From Palsa-513 sp036510225 (lineage in GTDB: Bacteria; Actinomycetota; Thermoleophilia; Solirubrobacterales; Solirubrobacteraceae): a stretch of DNA of 64,000 bases. Below are positions 53,640-62,706 of the stretch, piece by piece (the first letter of the stretch is position 1; each line of letters opens with the position of its first letter). The notes beneath the pieces are model-generated. The model saw nothing but the letters and a program-made list of their open reading frames with translations. It had not been told where the DNA came from and did not search any database. The translations under genes were made by a program, and so were the position numbers. The stretch covers positions 12,426 through 76,425 of the forward strand of contig DATCEH010000122.1 in the NCBI GenBank assembly GCA_036510225.1. The letters run 5' to 3'.

Positions 53640-54407
53640 TCAGGGACCGGCTGGGGTGGGGGCGGGGGCGGCGAGGGCGCCGATCCGGGCGGTGTCGTCG
53701 ATCCCCAGGGCGGTCGCCGTCGCGGTCGTCAGGTCGTAGCTGACGCCGCCGACGTAGGGTCCGCGGTCGACGACGGGGACGGTGATCGTGTGGCTGGCGT
53801 AGGTGATGTCGACCGGCGTGCCGCACGGCAGCTTGAGGTGGGCGACGCCGAGCAGCTGGGGGGTCAGGGTCTCGCCGCAGGCGGTCGTGCCGCCGTAGTC
53901 GCCGGCACCGAAGATCGTCGCGACGACCGGGCGGTAGACCTCGATCGGGGTCGTCGGAGTGGCCGGGGTGGTGGCCGCGGTCGCGGCCTGGGCGGTTGTC
54001 GCCCGAAACATGAAGCGGCCGATGTGCTTTGGCCTGAGGGAGACGCTGAAGGCTCCGATCGCATTCGTCCGACCGGTCGCGGCGACCAGCCAGCCGTGGG
54101 TCGGGTCGAAGTACTCGAGCAGGACCGGGCGGTTGGCGTCGCGGACGGTCAGCTGGCCGTGGACCATCGTGACCTGCCCGACGAGGGCGCCGCCGACCGG
54201 CGACTGGAGCGTTTCGGGCTTGAGGGGCATCGCGGCGAGCGCACCGCCCGACGGCAGGAGGCCGGCCGCGGTCGGCGAGGCGAGGACGTCACCTCCGGGC
54301 GCGGAGGTTCCACCGCTTGACCCGAGGGCGGGCGCCGGACCGGACAGCAGCACGAGGAGGGCCGCCACTGCGGCAATTGGCCATCCGGGTCTGGTCGGGG
54401 GCGCCAT
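53640..54407 (-). CDS. RlpA-like double-psi beta-barrel secreted protein
   Basis: 255 aa. A signal peptide is followed by a middle domain and a C-terminal double-psi beta-barrel (YRPVVATIFGAGDYGGTTACGETL, GVAHLKLPCGTPVDI, VVDRGPYVGGVSYDLTTATATALG), the fold of rare lipoprotein A and septal lytic transglycosylases. Two Cys residues may form a disulfide. Expected to act on peptidoglycan. Preceded by a c-di-AMP riboswitch, as is typical for cell-wall hydrolase genes of actinobacteria. Confidence 0.85.
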   Translation of the reverse strand: MAPPTRPGWPIAAVAALLVLLSGPAPALGSSGGTSAPGGDVLASPTAAGLLPSGGALAAMPLKPETLQSPVGGALVGQVTMVHGQLTVRDANRPVLLEYFDPTHGWLVAATGRTNAIGAFSVSLRPKHIGRFMFRATTAQAATAATTPATPTTPIEVYRPVVATIFGAGDYGGTTACGETLTPQLLGVAHLKLPCGTPVDITYASHTITVPVVDRGPYVGGVSYDLTTATATALGIDDTARIGALAAPAPTPAGP

Positions 54408-54418
54408 TCTGGTGGTCG

Positions 54419-54560
54419 GGATGCGTCGCCTACGGGGTGAGCTGTCGGGCTCGCGCGTTGCGCTACGGCCTGAAGTCAGGCCGATTCGCCCCCGCGGACC
54501 GTGGTCCGCAATGGTTCCCCCGTCCTCCTTGCGTCTGGACGCAGAGAGGCTCGGCTGTGC
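54419..54560 (-). ncRNA. c-di-AMP riboswitch (ydaO-yuaA type) controlling the rlpA-like gene
   Basis: Minus-strand leader of about 140 nt. Conserved blocks appear in the expected order: ACAGCCGAGCC near the 5' end, the GGACGGGGGAACC block, GGGGGCGAATCGG, a variable hairpin (CGGCCTGACTTCAGGCCG) and the terminal CCGACAGCTCACCCCGTAGGCG. These match the ydaO-yuaA consensus. It ends 12 bp before the gene start, so it could mask the start or act by attenuation. Confidence 0.88.
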
Positions 54561-54564
54561 GGTT

Positions 54565-54571
54565 CAAGTAT
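54565..54571 (-). promoter_or_regulatory. Candidate -10 element of the riboswitch transcript
   Basis: GTATACT on the minus strand (plus 54567-54573 region) lies just upstream of the riboswitch 5' end, in an AT-rich island. A -35 is not obvious. Confidence 0.45.
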
Positions 54572-54920
54572 ACGTAAAACGCTCGCGCAGGCCGGCGTTC
54601 GGCGGCTGACTCGCTTGCTCAGGGTGCGGCGTCCCGCGTCCGGCTGCGGACTCGCTCGCGCGGGCCGCCTCCGCCGGACTCCGCTCGCTTGAGAGCTGCC
54701 TTCGGGTCCTGTCGGCGGGCGGGCGGGTGTGGTTGCTCGGCCTCGGCTGCGGTGGCGCGTCGGCGGCGGATAGTGGTCCGCGGCCGTGTCGGTGGATCGG
54801 CGCTTGCGGCTGACGGCGGGGTTGCTCGCGGCCGGGCCGCTCGGGATCGACGCCTACGTGATCGTGGTCGCCCCTGGTCGCCGCCGACGCCGGAATTACC
54901 GCCGCGACCGGCGGGATGGG
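54572..54920. other. ~350-bp non-coding region upstream of the riboswitch
   Basis: No supportable gene. A plus-strand frame from 54786 begins like a signal peptide but continues antisense through the following gene and lacks any family feature. The sequence is GC-rich with no clear hairpin. Confidence 0.5.
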
Positions 54921-55388
54921 TCAGATCCGGGGGAGGCGGTCCAGGAGGCTGTGGGCCAGGCGGCGGGTCAGGGCCAGGCCGAGCTCGGCCAGTTCGGTCG
55001 CGCCTTTGGCTACGGAGGCGAGGATCTCAGTGCCCGTCGGGGGGTCGACCGGGCCGGCTATCGGGTTGGGTTCGAAGCCCTGAGCCGGCGGCGGCGGCGG
55101 GGGACTTGCGGTCTGCTTCGGGCCTGCGGTCCGCTTCGGGTCCGCGGTCGGCCGGGCGGCGGCCGGCCCGCGGGACTTGGGCGGCCGGGGGGCGGCCGGG
55201 GTGCGGCGCTTGGACGCCGGCGGGACGGTTTTCGGGGCCTTGGTCTCGCTGGCATCCGGGTCTGTCGTCTCGGCCGGACGGGCGGGTCCGGCCGCGGGTC
55301 GCTTGGGGCTGCGGCGCTGCGGCCGGGTCCCGGTGAGGCTCGAGAGAACGCCGGTCTCGTCGACTGGTTGGTCGTCTGACTCGATCAT
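54921..55388 (-). CDS. Hypothetical protein with Pro/Ala/Lys-rich disordered middle
   Basis: 155 aa. A short acidic N-terminus is followed by about 90 residues rich in Pro, Ala, Arg and Lys (probably disordered), then a hydrophobic amphipathic C-terminus (TEILASVAKGATELAELGLALTRRLAHSLLDRLP). ATG at 55388. Family not recognised. Transcribed away from rpoD. Confidence 0.7.
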   Translation of the reverse strand: MIESDDQPVDETGVLSSLTGTRPQRRSPKRPAAGPARPAETTDPDASETKAPKTVPPASKRRTPAAPRPPKSRGPAAARPTADPKRTAGPKQTASPPPPPPAQGFEPNPIAGPVDPPTGTEILASVAKGATELAELGLALTRRLAHSLLDRLPRI

Positions 55389-55532
55389 CCGTCCGCATCA
55401 TCCCGCAACCGGCCGGAATTGGTCGGCGCAACATTGAAACGGCTGGCGACGTCTTGCGTAGTGAGAGGTGATGACCGATGAAGCCACGACCGACGGAAAG
55501 CGTGATGAGGAGTCGAAAAACCGTGGGAGACG

Positions 55533-55560
55533 TTGACTTATCGGAACGACCGTTTACCAT
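55533..55560 (+). promoter_or_regulatory. Candidate promoter for rpoD
   Basis: TTGACT at 55533 and TACCAT at 55555 with a 16-bp spacer, about 130 bp upstream of the rpoD start, in an AT-rich stretch. Shape is that of a group-1 sigma promoter. Confidence 0.5.
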
Positions 55561-55569
55561 GGAGAACAC

Positions 55570-55617
55570 ATGTTTGAGCTCTATGATCGGGTGGAATGCC
55601 GCCTCGGACGGCCCTAG
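55570..55617 (+). CDS. Possible leader peptide upstream of rpoD
   Basis: Fifteen-residue frame MFELYDRVECRLGRP starting at 55570, a few bases after the predicted transcription start. GGAGAAC lies just before it. Coding status is unproven. Confidence 0.3.
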   Translation: MFELYDRVECRLGRP

Positions 55618-55692
55618 ATCGCGTAGGCGTCCGCACCGGCCGGGATCAATCTCACGAAACGGCACCCGGCTGTACGACGGAAACGGAATGAG

Positions 55693-56796
<1,104 letters not shown>

Positions 56797-57094
56797 CCGG
56801 CCGTCCGCCTGCCCTCGGCGCCGGATACCGGGCACCGGCCGAACCGAACCAGGTGCTGAGGATCCCGCGAACCGTGGCTGAGCTTCCGCGAAGGGTGTTC
56901 CGCGCGGGGTTCGCGTCCGCCACGTGTTTCGCAGGCGCGCGATCGCCCGGAGATCACGGAGATCGCGGTCGTCCGCCAGTTCTTGGGCATCGGTGCACCC
57001 GCGGCTCACACGTGTCGACGCCGGTCACCGACGGTCGGGCGACGGTCGCCAAATCAGGCTAAAGCGACCGGGGTCGGACGCCGATGGGTCACAC
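56797..57094. other. 298-bp gap between rpoD and pilT
   Basis: No gene seen. It has a CCGGATACCGGGCACCGG dyad shortly after rpoD that could act as a terminator and several direct GGTC repeats, but nothing firm. Confidence 0.45.
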
Positions 57095-58279
57095 ATGTTC
57101 GACATCGACCAAGCACTCCGCCAACTGGTAGCTCGAGAAGGATCTGATCTTCACATCAAGGTCGGCGCGCCGCCGCTGGCCAGAATCAACGGCGAGCTCG
57201 GCCCGCTGAGCGAGTCCGACGTCGAAGCCGGCGGCGGGCGGGTGCTCGGCGTCTCGGAGACGGAGGCCGCCCTCCACTCGATTCTCCACGACGAGCGCCG
57301 CCTCGCCGAGTTCCACGACGAGTCGGAAGTCGACTTCGCCTACGAGATCGAGGGCATCGGCCGCTTCCGGGTCAATGCGTTCCGCCAGCGTGGCGTCGTG
57401 TCGATCGTCGCTCGGGCGATCCCCCACGCAATCCGCACGATCGAGGACCTCGCGCTGCCGCCGGTGATCGGTGAGCTGGCCGACGAGGAGCGGGGCATCA
57501 TCCTCCTGACGGGAACGACCGGTTCGGGTAAGTCGACGACGCTCGCGGCGATCATCAACCAGATCAACGAGACCAGGTCGTGCCACGTCGTGACGATCGA
57601 GGATCCGATCGAGTTCCTCCACCGCGACAAGCGATCGGTGATCAACCAGCGTGAGGTCGGGGCCGACACGAAGTCGTTCAGCCGGGCCCTGCGCCGGGTG
57701 CTCCGCCAGGATCCGGACGTGATCCTCGTGGGGGAGATGCGCGACGAGGAGACCGTCCACACGGCGCTCTCGGCGGCCGAGACCGGCCACCTCGTGCTCT
57801 CGACGGTTCACACTGTCGACGCGACCGAGTCGATCAACCGGATGCTCGACTTCTTCCCGCCCCACCAGCACAGCCAGGTTCGGTCGATGATCGCCGGCAC
57901 GCTCAAGGGCGTCGTCTCCCAGCGGCTCGTCCCCGCAGCCGCCGGCGGGCGGGTCGCCGCCTGCGAGGTCCTGCGGATGACCGGACGGGTCAGGGACATG
58001 ATCGTCGACGAGACGCAGACCGGCCGGCTCGGCGAGGTCATCGCCGAGGGCGGGTACTACGGGATGCAGACGTTCGATCAGGCGCTATTTGCCCACGTCA
58101 AGTCGGGTCTGGTGACCGTTGACGATGCCCTCCGGGCGGCGTCGAGCCCGCACGACTTCAAGCTCCTCCTGGCAGCCGACGGCCGTCGGGGGACGACGAT
58201 GGAGGACGTGGCCCAGGCCGACGCCCGCCGGCCGGTCAGCCAGCAGAACGGCGTCGGCCACGCCGTCGTCGGCGGGTAG
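57095..58279 (+). CDS. pilT: Type IV pilus twitching-motility ATPase PilT
   Basis: Hexameric retraction ATPase, 394 aa. Walker A is GTTGSGKST, the Asp box and Walker B VILVGEMRDEET, and the His box LSTVHTVDATESINRML. The N-terminal PAS-like domain reads DIDQALRQLVAREGSDLHIKVG. ATG 57095 selected. It is alone here, with no other pil genes in the window. PilT homologues in actinobacteria may power type IV or Tad-like fibres. Confidence 0.92.
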   Translation: MFDIDQALRQLVAREGSDLHIKVGAPPLARINGELGPLSESDVEAGGGRVLGVSETEAALHSILHDERRLAEFHDESEVDFAYEIEGIGRFRVNAFRQRGVVSIVARAIPHAIRTIEDLALPPVIGELADEERGIILLTGTTGSGKSTTLAAIINQINETRSCHVVTIEDPIEFLHRDKRSVINQREVGADTKSFSRALRRVLRQDPDVILVGEMRDEETVHTALSAAETGHLVLSTVHTVDATESINRMLDFFPPHQHSQVRSMIAGTLKGVVSQRLVPAAAGGRVAACEVLRMTGRVRDMIVDETQTGRLGEVIAEGGYYGMQTFDQALFAHVKSGLVTVDDALRAASSPHDFKLLLAADGRRGTTMEDVAQADARRPVSQQNGVGHAVVGG

Positions 58280-58341
58280 TCCGCCGCTCGCCGGCGATCG
58301 TTCGTCGCGCCCTTGCGAGACCGCGCCCTCGGGCACGGTCC

Positions 58342-59760
58342 TCAGCACGGAGCGACGTTCGGGTCGCCCCCCTCCTGCCCGGGGTCAAAGACCGAGCTGT
58401 CGGCGTAGTAGCGGTCGTCGAACGGCCGTGTCGCGATGCGGTAGACGACCTTGGGGCGGCTTCCCGACCCACCGACGGCCGCGCAACTGACGACGAGCCG
58501 AGCCTTGGCGGCGATCATCGGGCCCGTGGCCTGGCGAGCGTTTGGTGCCGAGAGCGTGGGCGCGGGGCCGCGGGCCCGCTTGAGACTTCCCGCCGGTCCT
58601 GAGCACGGAGCGACCGTCATGTCGACGTTGTGCGGGTGTTCCGGCGGATCCGGGTGCGGGCCCGCGTAGTCGGACGCCGGGTCCCCGTTCAGGAAGGCGT
58701 TGGCGGTCGCGAAGTACCGGCCCGCCCACGGTGGGCCCAGCAGCCGGTACCAGAAGTACGGAGCCGCGCTGCGGATCGACGCGGAGTAGACGCGGCATGC
58801 GACTCGTACCCGCTCGCCCGGGGCGACCGATGGACCGCGGTCGGTCGCGGCGAGCAGCGACGGCGAGCGGAACGTCTCGAGTGCGTGGGCCGGCGACTCC
58901 TGCTCGTAGCGTCCCCCGCGCACGCCGCCGGCCGTCGGCCGACCACCCCAGAGCACGACGCCGGCGAGCGCGAGCGCGAGCGCGAGCGCCGCGACGCCGG
59001 CGGCGGCAATCCACCGAACTCGTGCCCTCGCCGACGATCCCGATCCACGTGGTCTGTCGATTCTCGGCTCGCGTCCGCTCGGCGTGTCAGCCGGAAACAC
59101 GCCGCGGGGCGCCTCCGGCGACCACGAGGCACGCGCGAGCCGGACGTGCTCAGCCGACCGTGCGGCCGACGCGATGAGATCGACCGGCAGCATCGGGGGA
59201 GATCGTTGCGGCGGCGCGCCCGGATACAGCGGGCCGACATCAGCCCAGCCTCCGGGCTTCCCACTGATCTGCTGAAAGCCGGTCAACCGCGGTTCCCCGT
59301 GGTGGACGAGCGCCGCCGCGCTCTCCCAGTCGCTGCGGCCGATTGCCTGCCGGGCGAGCGCGACGTCGGTCTCCGCGCCCCTGAGTCTCCATGCGCCGGC
59401 GCCGCGACCCTTGCTGCTCGGCACGTCGAGGAGGTCGGCGGCATCGACTGACTTGAGCACCTTCCGCAGCGCCTGCTTCGCGTTGTTGGCCGCGCCGCGC
59501 AGCTTGGAGCCGCCGCCGCTCATCGCCGTCTCGACATCCGTGGCACGCATTCCTCCGGGGTCGCCGGCCAGCAGGCACGCAAGCTCCAGCGCCCGCCGCG
59601 ACCTGCCGAAGTCGATGAGCTCCCACGAGCCGGTTCGCGCGCGAACGTAGACCCGCGGCTCGAGGATCGGATCAGGCGCCGTGGTGTCGGCAGGCGCCAT
59701 GAAGACGACGATCAGCCGAAGGTCGGCCACGAGCTCCTCGAGCAAGGAATGGGGTCTCAT
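58342..59760 (-). CDS. Membrane-anchored SARP-like transcriptional regulator with extracellular repeat domain
   Basis: 472 aa. The N-terminal cytoplasmic part (VYVRARTGSWELIDFGRSRRALELACLLAGDPGGMRATDVETAMSG, followed by LRGAANNAKQALRKVLKSVDA) is a winged helix like those of SARP/OmpR-type activators. A transmembrane helix (WIAAAGVAALALALALAGVVLWG, residues about 250-272) follows. The exported C-terminus holds two similar halves, each ending N-V-(D/A)...-V-A-P-C, with paired Tyr/Arg and Gly residues in an SH3-like pattern. One-component membrane regulator architecture (CadC/ToxR-like). Start 59760 or ATG 59700. Confidence 0.72.
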   Translation of the reverse strand: MRPHSLLEELVADLRLIVVFMAPADTTAPDPILEPRVYVRARTGSWELIDFGRSRRALELACLLAGDPGGMRATDVETAMSGGGSKLRGAANNAKQALRKVLKSVDAADLLDVPSSKGRGAGAWRLRGAETDVALARQAIGRSDWESAAALVHHGEPRLTGFQQISGKPGGWADVGPLYPGAPPQRSPPMLPVDLIASAARSAEHVRLARASWSPEAPRGVFPADTPSGREPRIDRPRGSGSSARARVRWIAAAGVAALALALALAGVVLWGGRPTAGGVRGGRYEQESPAHALETFRSPSLLAATDRGPSVAPGERVRVACRVYSASIRSAAPYFWYRLLGPPWAGRYFATANAFLNGDPASDYAGPHPDPPEHPHNVDMTVAPCSGPAGSLKRARGPAPTLSAPNARQATGPMIAAKARLVVSCAAVGGSGSRPKVVYRIATRPFDDRYYADSSVFDPGQEGGDPNVAPC

Positions 59761-59888
59761 CGCGCTGACCGCACATGATCATCGTCGATCTGGTCGGCAG
59801 ACGGCCCGAGCCGGGAACCGTCTGACGCCCGCGCGGTTGTCGCCGGGAACCCGGCGTTCGGCCGGCCGCAGGTGCCGTGATCAGGACT

Positions 59889-59910
59889 GAATCGCACCAC
59901 GGTGCGATTC
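59889..59910. promoter_or_regulatory. Inverted repeat in the divergent promoter region
   Basis: GAATCGCACC-AC-GGTGCGATTC, a 22-bp perfect inverted repeat with 2-bp centre, followed at once by an extra half site GATGCGATTC. It lies between the divergent regulator (start 59760) and CHAP-like gene (start 59999) and is a strong operator candidate. Confidence 0.6.
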
Positions 59911-59998
59911 GATGCGATTCAACGCAGCCGAGTCCCGGTTGCCGTCGGGATTCCGGGCAGGACTCGAGTGACCGCAAACAAACGAATCGGAGGACAAC

Positions 59999-60484
59999 AT
60001 GCGTTCACGCATCCGCAGAGCCCTCAGCCTGGGAATACCGTCGCTCCTGGCGAGCCTGCTGTTGATCGGGGCGGGGGCCCCGGCGACGATGGCCGACACC
60101 GCCGCCGGCAACGCCGCCGTAGCCTGGGCGCAGGCGCAGGAAGGATCCACCGCCTGGGATGGCGAGTGCCTGCAGTTCGTCGCTGACGCCTACACCCAGG
60201 CCGGAGTCAATCTGGCTTCGATGGCCGCCGACGACTCGTCGGCAGTCAGCTTCTGGAACACCTACTCGGGCACCGAGTACCCGCCGACCGAGGATCCGCC
60301 GGCCGGAGCCCTCGTCTTCTGGGGCGCCACATCCACCAACCCGTACGGCCACGTCGCGATCAGCGAGGGTTCGACCAGCGCGATCTCCTCAGAGGAGCGT
60401 GACAACGCCGGCGTGCACGAGTTCAGCATCCCCGACCGGGACAGCCAGGGCTACCAGCAGCTGGGATACATCGTCCCTGGGTAA
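59999..60484 (+). CDS. Secreted CHAP/NlpC-like amidase-type protein
   Basis: 161 aa. Signal peptide (ALSLGIPSLLASLLLIGAGAPATMA). The mature domain has the Cys in GECLQFVADAY and His in YGHVAI, spaced as in CHAP-type cysteine hydrolases that cleave peptidoglycan. GGAGG precedes the ATG at 59999. Divergent from the membrane regulator, which may control it (inference). Confidence 0.8.
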   Translation: MRSRIRRALSLGIPSLLASLLLIGAGAPATMADTAAGNAAVAWAQAQEGSTAWDGECLQFVADAYTQAGVNLASMAADDSSAVSFWNTYSGTEYPPTEDPPAGALVFWGATSTNPYGHVAISEGSTSAISSEERDNAGVHEFSIPDRDSQGYQQLGYIVPG

Positions 60485-60515
60485 GGCGCGGGCCGAACGC
60501 GCCCGTCCCGACCGC

Positions 60516-60544
60516 CGCCGACGAGACGTAGCGGGTCGTCGGCG
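60516..60544 (+). terminator. Weak hairpin after the CHAP-like gene
   Basis: CGCCGACGA ... TCGTCGGCG, 9-bp arms with an 11-nt loop, 32 bp after the stop. No U-tract. Confidence 0.35.
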
Positions 60545-60658
60545 CATGGTCGGGGCGGCGTCGGTTCGATCGACGGGCCGGGCGAGGGAAGCGCGTGCCG
60601 CCGCGAGTCGGCGGACAACCCGGCCGAGCGACCTGCTTCAGTTGGTAAAGTAATACGG

Positions 60659-61039
60659 ATGCCACTCGATGACACGTGTCCGATCTTCCGCACTGCCGAG
60701 ATCGTCTGCGGGAAGTGGACGCTCCTCCTGGTCCGCGACCTCGCCGCCGGCCGGACGCGCTTCTGCGAGCTCGAGAGGTCGCTCGCCGGGATCAGTCCGC
60801 GGACTCTGTCCCTCCGCCTCCGCGGTCTTGAGGAGGAGGGCATCGTCGAGCGCCACACCTACCCCGAGGTTCCCCCCCGGGTCGAGTACGCCCTCACCGA
60901 GAAGGGCCGGGACCTGCTCCCTCTGATCGCGGACATGCGCGTCTACGGGAGCCGCTGGCTCTGCGCCGACGAAGACCTCGACCTCGTCGAGGAAGTCGAC
61001 CACGACGCGCAGCCGACGCGCTCAACCGTCGCCGCGTAG
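60659..61039 (+). CDS. HxlR-family transcriptional regulator
   Basis: 126-aa winged-helix regulator of the HxlR/DUF24 type (CPIFRTAEIVCGKWTLLLVRDLAAGRTRFCELERSLAGISPRTLSLRLRGLEEEGIVER). These often sense redox or electrophile stress through Cys; three Cys occur. A TAAAGTAATA tract lies 7-16 bp before the ATG, so the transcript may be leaderless. Convergent with the electron-transfer cluster. Confidence 0.88.
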   Translation: MPLDDTCPIFRTAEIVCGKWTLLLVRDLAAGRTRFCELERSLAGISPRTLSLRLRGLEEEGIVERHTYPEVPPRVEYALTEKGRDLLPLIADMRVYGSRWLCADEDLDLVEEVDHDAQPTRSTVAA

Positions 61040-61112
61040 AGACCCGGTCAGCACACCGCGCGTCCGGCGGACCGTCCGCCGGAATACCGGCAAGGGCGCT
61101 CGTTCCGAATCG

Positions 61113-61526
61113 TCAGCCGGACGCTGAGAGCGCCGACTGGAGCGACTGGGCGAAGCCCTCGCTCGTGTAGGTCGCCCCGCTCAGCAGGTTGACCTTCGCA
61201 CTCTGGGCCGCCAGCGCCTCGCTGCGTAGGAGCGGCGTCGCCTGCGAGCTGATCACCTGCGACCGCGGCCGGTCCTCCGGGAGGGCGAGGAAGTTGACGG
61301 CCGTGATCCTGCCGCTGCTCACGGTGACCGAGACCTGCACGGTCCCGTAGCGGGTGTCCACGGCCTGGCCGGTGTAGCTCCCGGACTTCAGTGGACCCGC
61401 AGCCGTCGAGGACGGCCCGGTCTCGGCGGGACGGGTCGACGTCGCGACCTTGGCCTGCCCGCAGGCGGCCAGGCCGAGCATCAGCGGCGCGGCCGGCAGC
61501 ACGAGCATGACCAGGCGTCTCGACAT
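61113..61526 (-). CDS. FMN-binding domain lipoprotein
   Basis: 137 aa. Lipobox L-A-A-C-G after the signal segment, then an FMN-binding domain with the flavinylation-type motif SGATYTS (Thr would carry FMN). Same domain as the neighbour at 62322-62690; likely a flavinylated electron carrier outside the membrane. Last gene of the cluster, following apbE by 7 bp. Confidence 0.85.
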   Translation of the reverse strand: MSRRLVMLVLPAAPLMLGLAACGQAKVATSTRPAETGPSSTAAGPLKSGSYTGQAVDTRYGTVQVSVTVSSGRITAVNFLALPEDRPRSQVISSQATPLLRSEALAAQSAKVNLLSGATYTSEGFAQSLQSALSASG

Positions 61527-61533
61527 GCCCGAA

Positions 61534-62325
61534 CTATCGCACCCGATGGCGGTCGAACCCGGCGGTCGTGACCACTCGCTCGTCTTCGGTGATCACCATC
61601 GACTCGTAACCCTCGAGCCCCGCGCACCACGCTGCCGCGCCCGCGCCCATTGCGAACGCCGCCGTCGCATACGCGTCCGCCGTCGGCAGCGACCGACCGA
61701 TCACCGTGACCGACAGGACATGCTCCGGCGGCGCACGTCGGTGCGGGTCGATGACGTGCGCACCGCGTTCGTATGCGCCCGAAGTCGCCACGCCGAGGTC
61801 GCTGACCGCCACGACCGCGGCGACCGCGTCACCGACCAGCGGGTGCTGGATCCCGATCCGCCACGGGCCGCCCTGGGGTGCCTGGCCGCGCACGAGGACG
61901 TCGCCACCGGCATTGATCGAGAAGTTGCGCAGCCCGTCGCGCTCGAGGATGCGAGCCGCCCCGGCGACCGACCAGCCCTTGACCAGGCCCGACGGGTCGA
62001 CGCCGTCGCCCGGCGAGCACGCCTCGGCGTCGAAGTAGCCGGCCGTCTGGGTGCGTAGGGACGCGCACCGCCGGAGCACCGACCGAACAGCCGGATCCGC
62101 GTCGGCGAGCGCGAGCTCCCCACGGTTGAGCCTGCTGATCTCGCTCTCCGGCCGGTAGGTGCTGAAGATCCGATCGACCAGCCGAAACCACTCGTACGCC
62201 CGGTCGACCGTCCCGGTCCTCACACCCGGGTCGCAGACCTCGATGATGACCGGCATGCCCATCACGTGCTCGACCCGATGCAGCCCGGCCCGCCCGGACG
62301 AGCTGATCGGCGGCGCCGCGCTCAC
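61534..62325 (-). CDS. apbE: FAD:protein FMN transferase
   Basis: 263 aa. Attaches FMN to Thr of carrier proteins. Motifs include VMGMPVIIEV, RIFSTYRPESEISRLN, VDPSGLVKGWSV, INAGGDVLVRG, and AHVIDPHRR with the TADAYATAAFAMG end. A GTG start (62325) overlaps the stop of the upstream FMN-binding gene (GTGA). It presumably modifies both adjacent FMN-binding proteins. Confidence 0.93.
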   Translation of the reverse strand: MSAAPPISSSGRAGLHRVEHVMGMPVIIEVCDPGVRTGTVDRAYEWFRLVDRIFSTYRPESEISRLNRGELALADADPAVRSVLRRCASLRTQTAGYFDAEACSPGDGVDPSGLVKGWSVAGAARILERDGLRNFSINAGGDVLVRGQAPQGGPWRIGIQHPLVGDAVAAVVAVSDLGVATSGAYERGAHVIDPHRRAPPEHVLSVTVIGRSLPTADAYATAAFAMGAGAAAWCAGLEGYESMVITEDERVVTTAGFDRHRVR

Positions 62326-62690
62326 AGGTGCGCCTTCGTGAGCGCGTACTGCAGGCTCGCGTCGAACGCCCGGCTCGTCAGCGTGGCTCCGGAGACCGAG
62401 TTGATCCTCGAGCTCTGGGCTCTGAGCGCCTCGGTCCGCAGCAGCGGCACGGCCCGCCCGTTGATGCTCGCCGACCGTGGCCGCTCGGTCGGGGCGCTCG
62501 CCGCGATCGCCGTGACCTTCCGCCCACGGACGGTGATCGTCACCTGGACGGTTCCCCACTGCATGTTCTCCCTGGCCCCGTGGTAGACCTTCGCCGACGA
62601 CGCCGCGATCGCAACCGGCGTCGCAGCGACCGCCGGCCCGGCCGTCGTCATCGCGAGCGCGGCGGTCAGGGTTCTCGAGGGGGTCTTCAT
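62322..62690 (-). CDS. Secreted FMN-binding domain protein
   Basis: 122 aa with signal peptide (TLTAALAMTTAGPAVAATPVAIAAS) and the FMN-binding motif SVSGATLTS. AAAGGA lies before the ATG. Stop overlaps apbE. Paralogue of the lipoprotein at 61113-61526 but not lipidated. Confidence 0.85.
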   Translation of the reverse strand: MKTPSRTLTAALAMTTAGPAVAATPVAIAASSAKVYHGARENMQWGTVQVTITVRGRKVTAIAASAPTERPRSASINGRAVPLLRTEALRAQSSRINSVSGATLTSRAFDASLQYALTKAHL

Positions 62691-62706
62691 GTCCGATTCC
62701 TTTCGT

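Larger units (their letters stand above)
55389..55692. other. 304-bp rpoD leader region with mini-ORFs
   Basis: Locally AT-richer than the rest of the window. It holds a candidate promoter (55533-55560) and two short ATG frames: 55471-55536 (21 codons) and 55570-55617 (15 codons, MFELYDRVECRLGRP). Their roles are unknown. Confidence 0.5.

Noticed and set aside
54786..55379. Plus-strand frame starting like a signal peptide
   Set aside because: Runs antisense through the 155-aa gene and is low-complexity Arg/Gly sequence.
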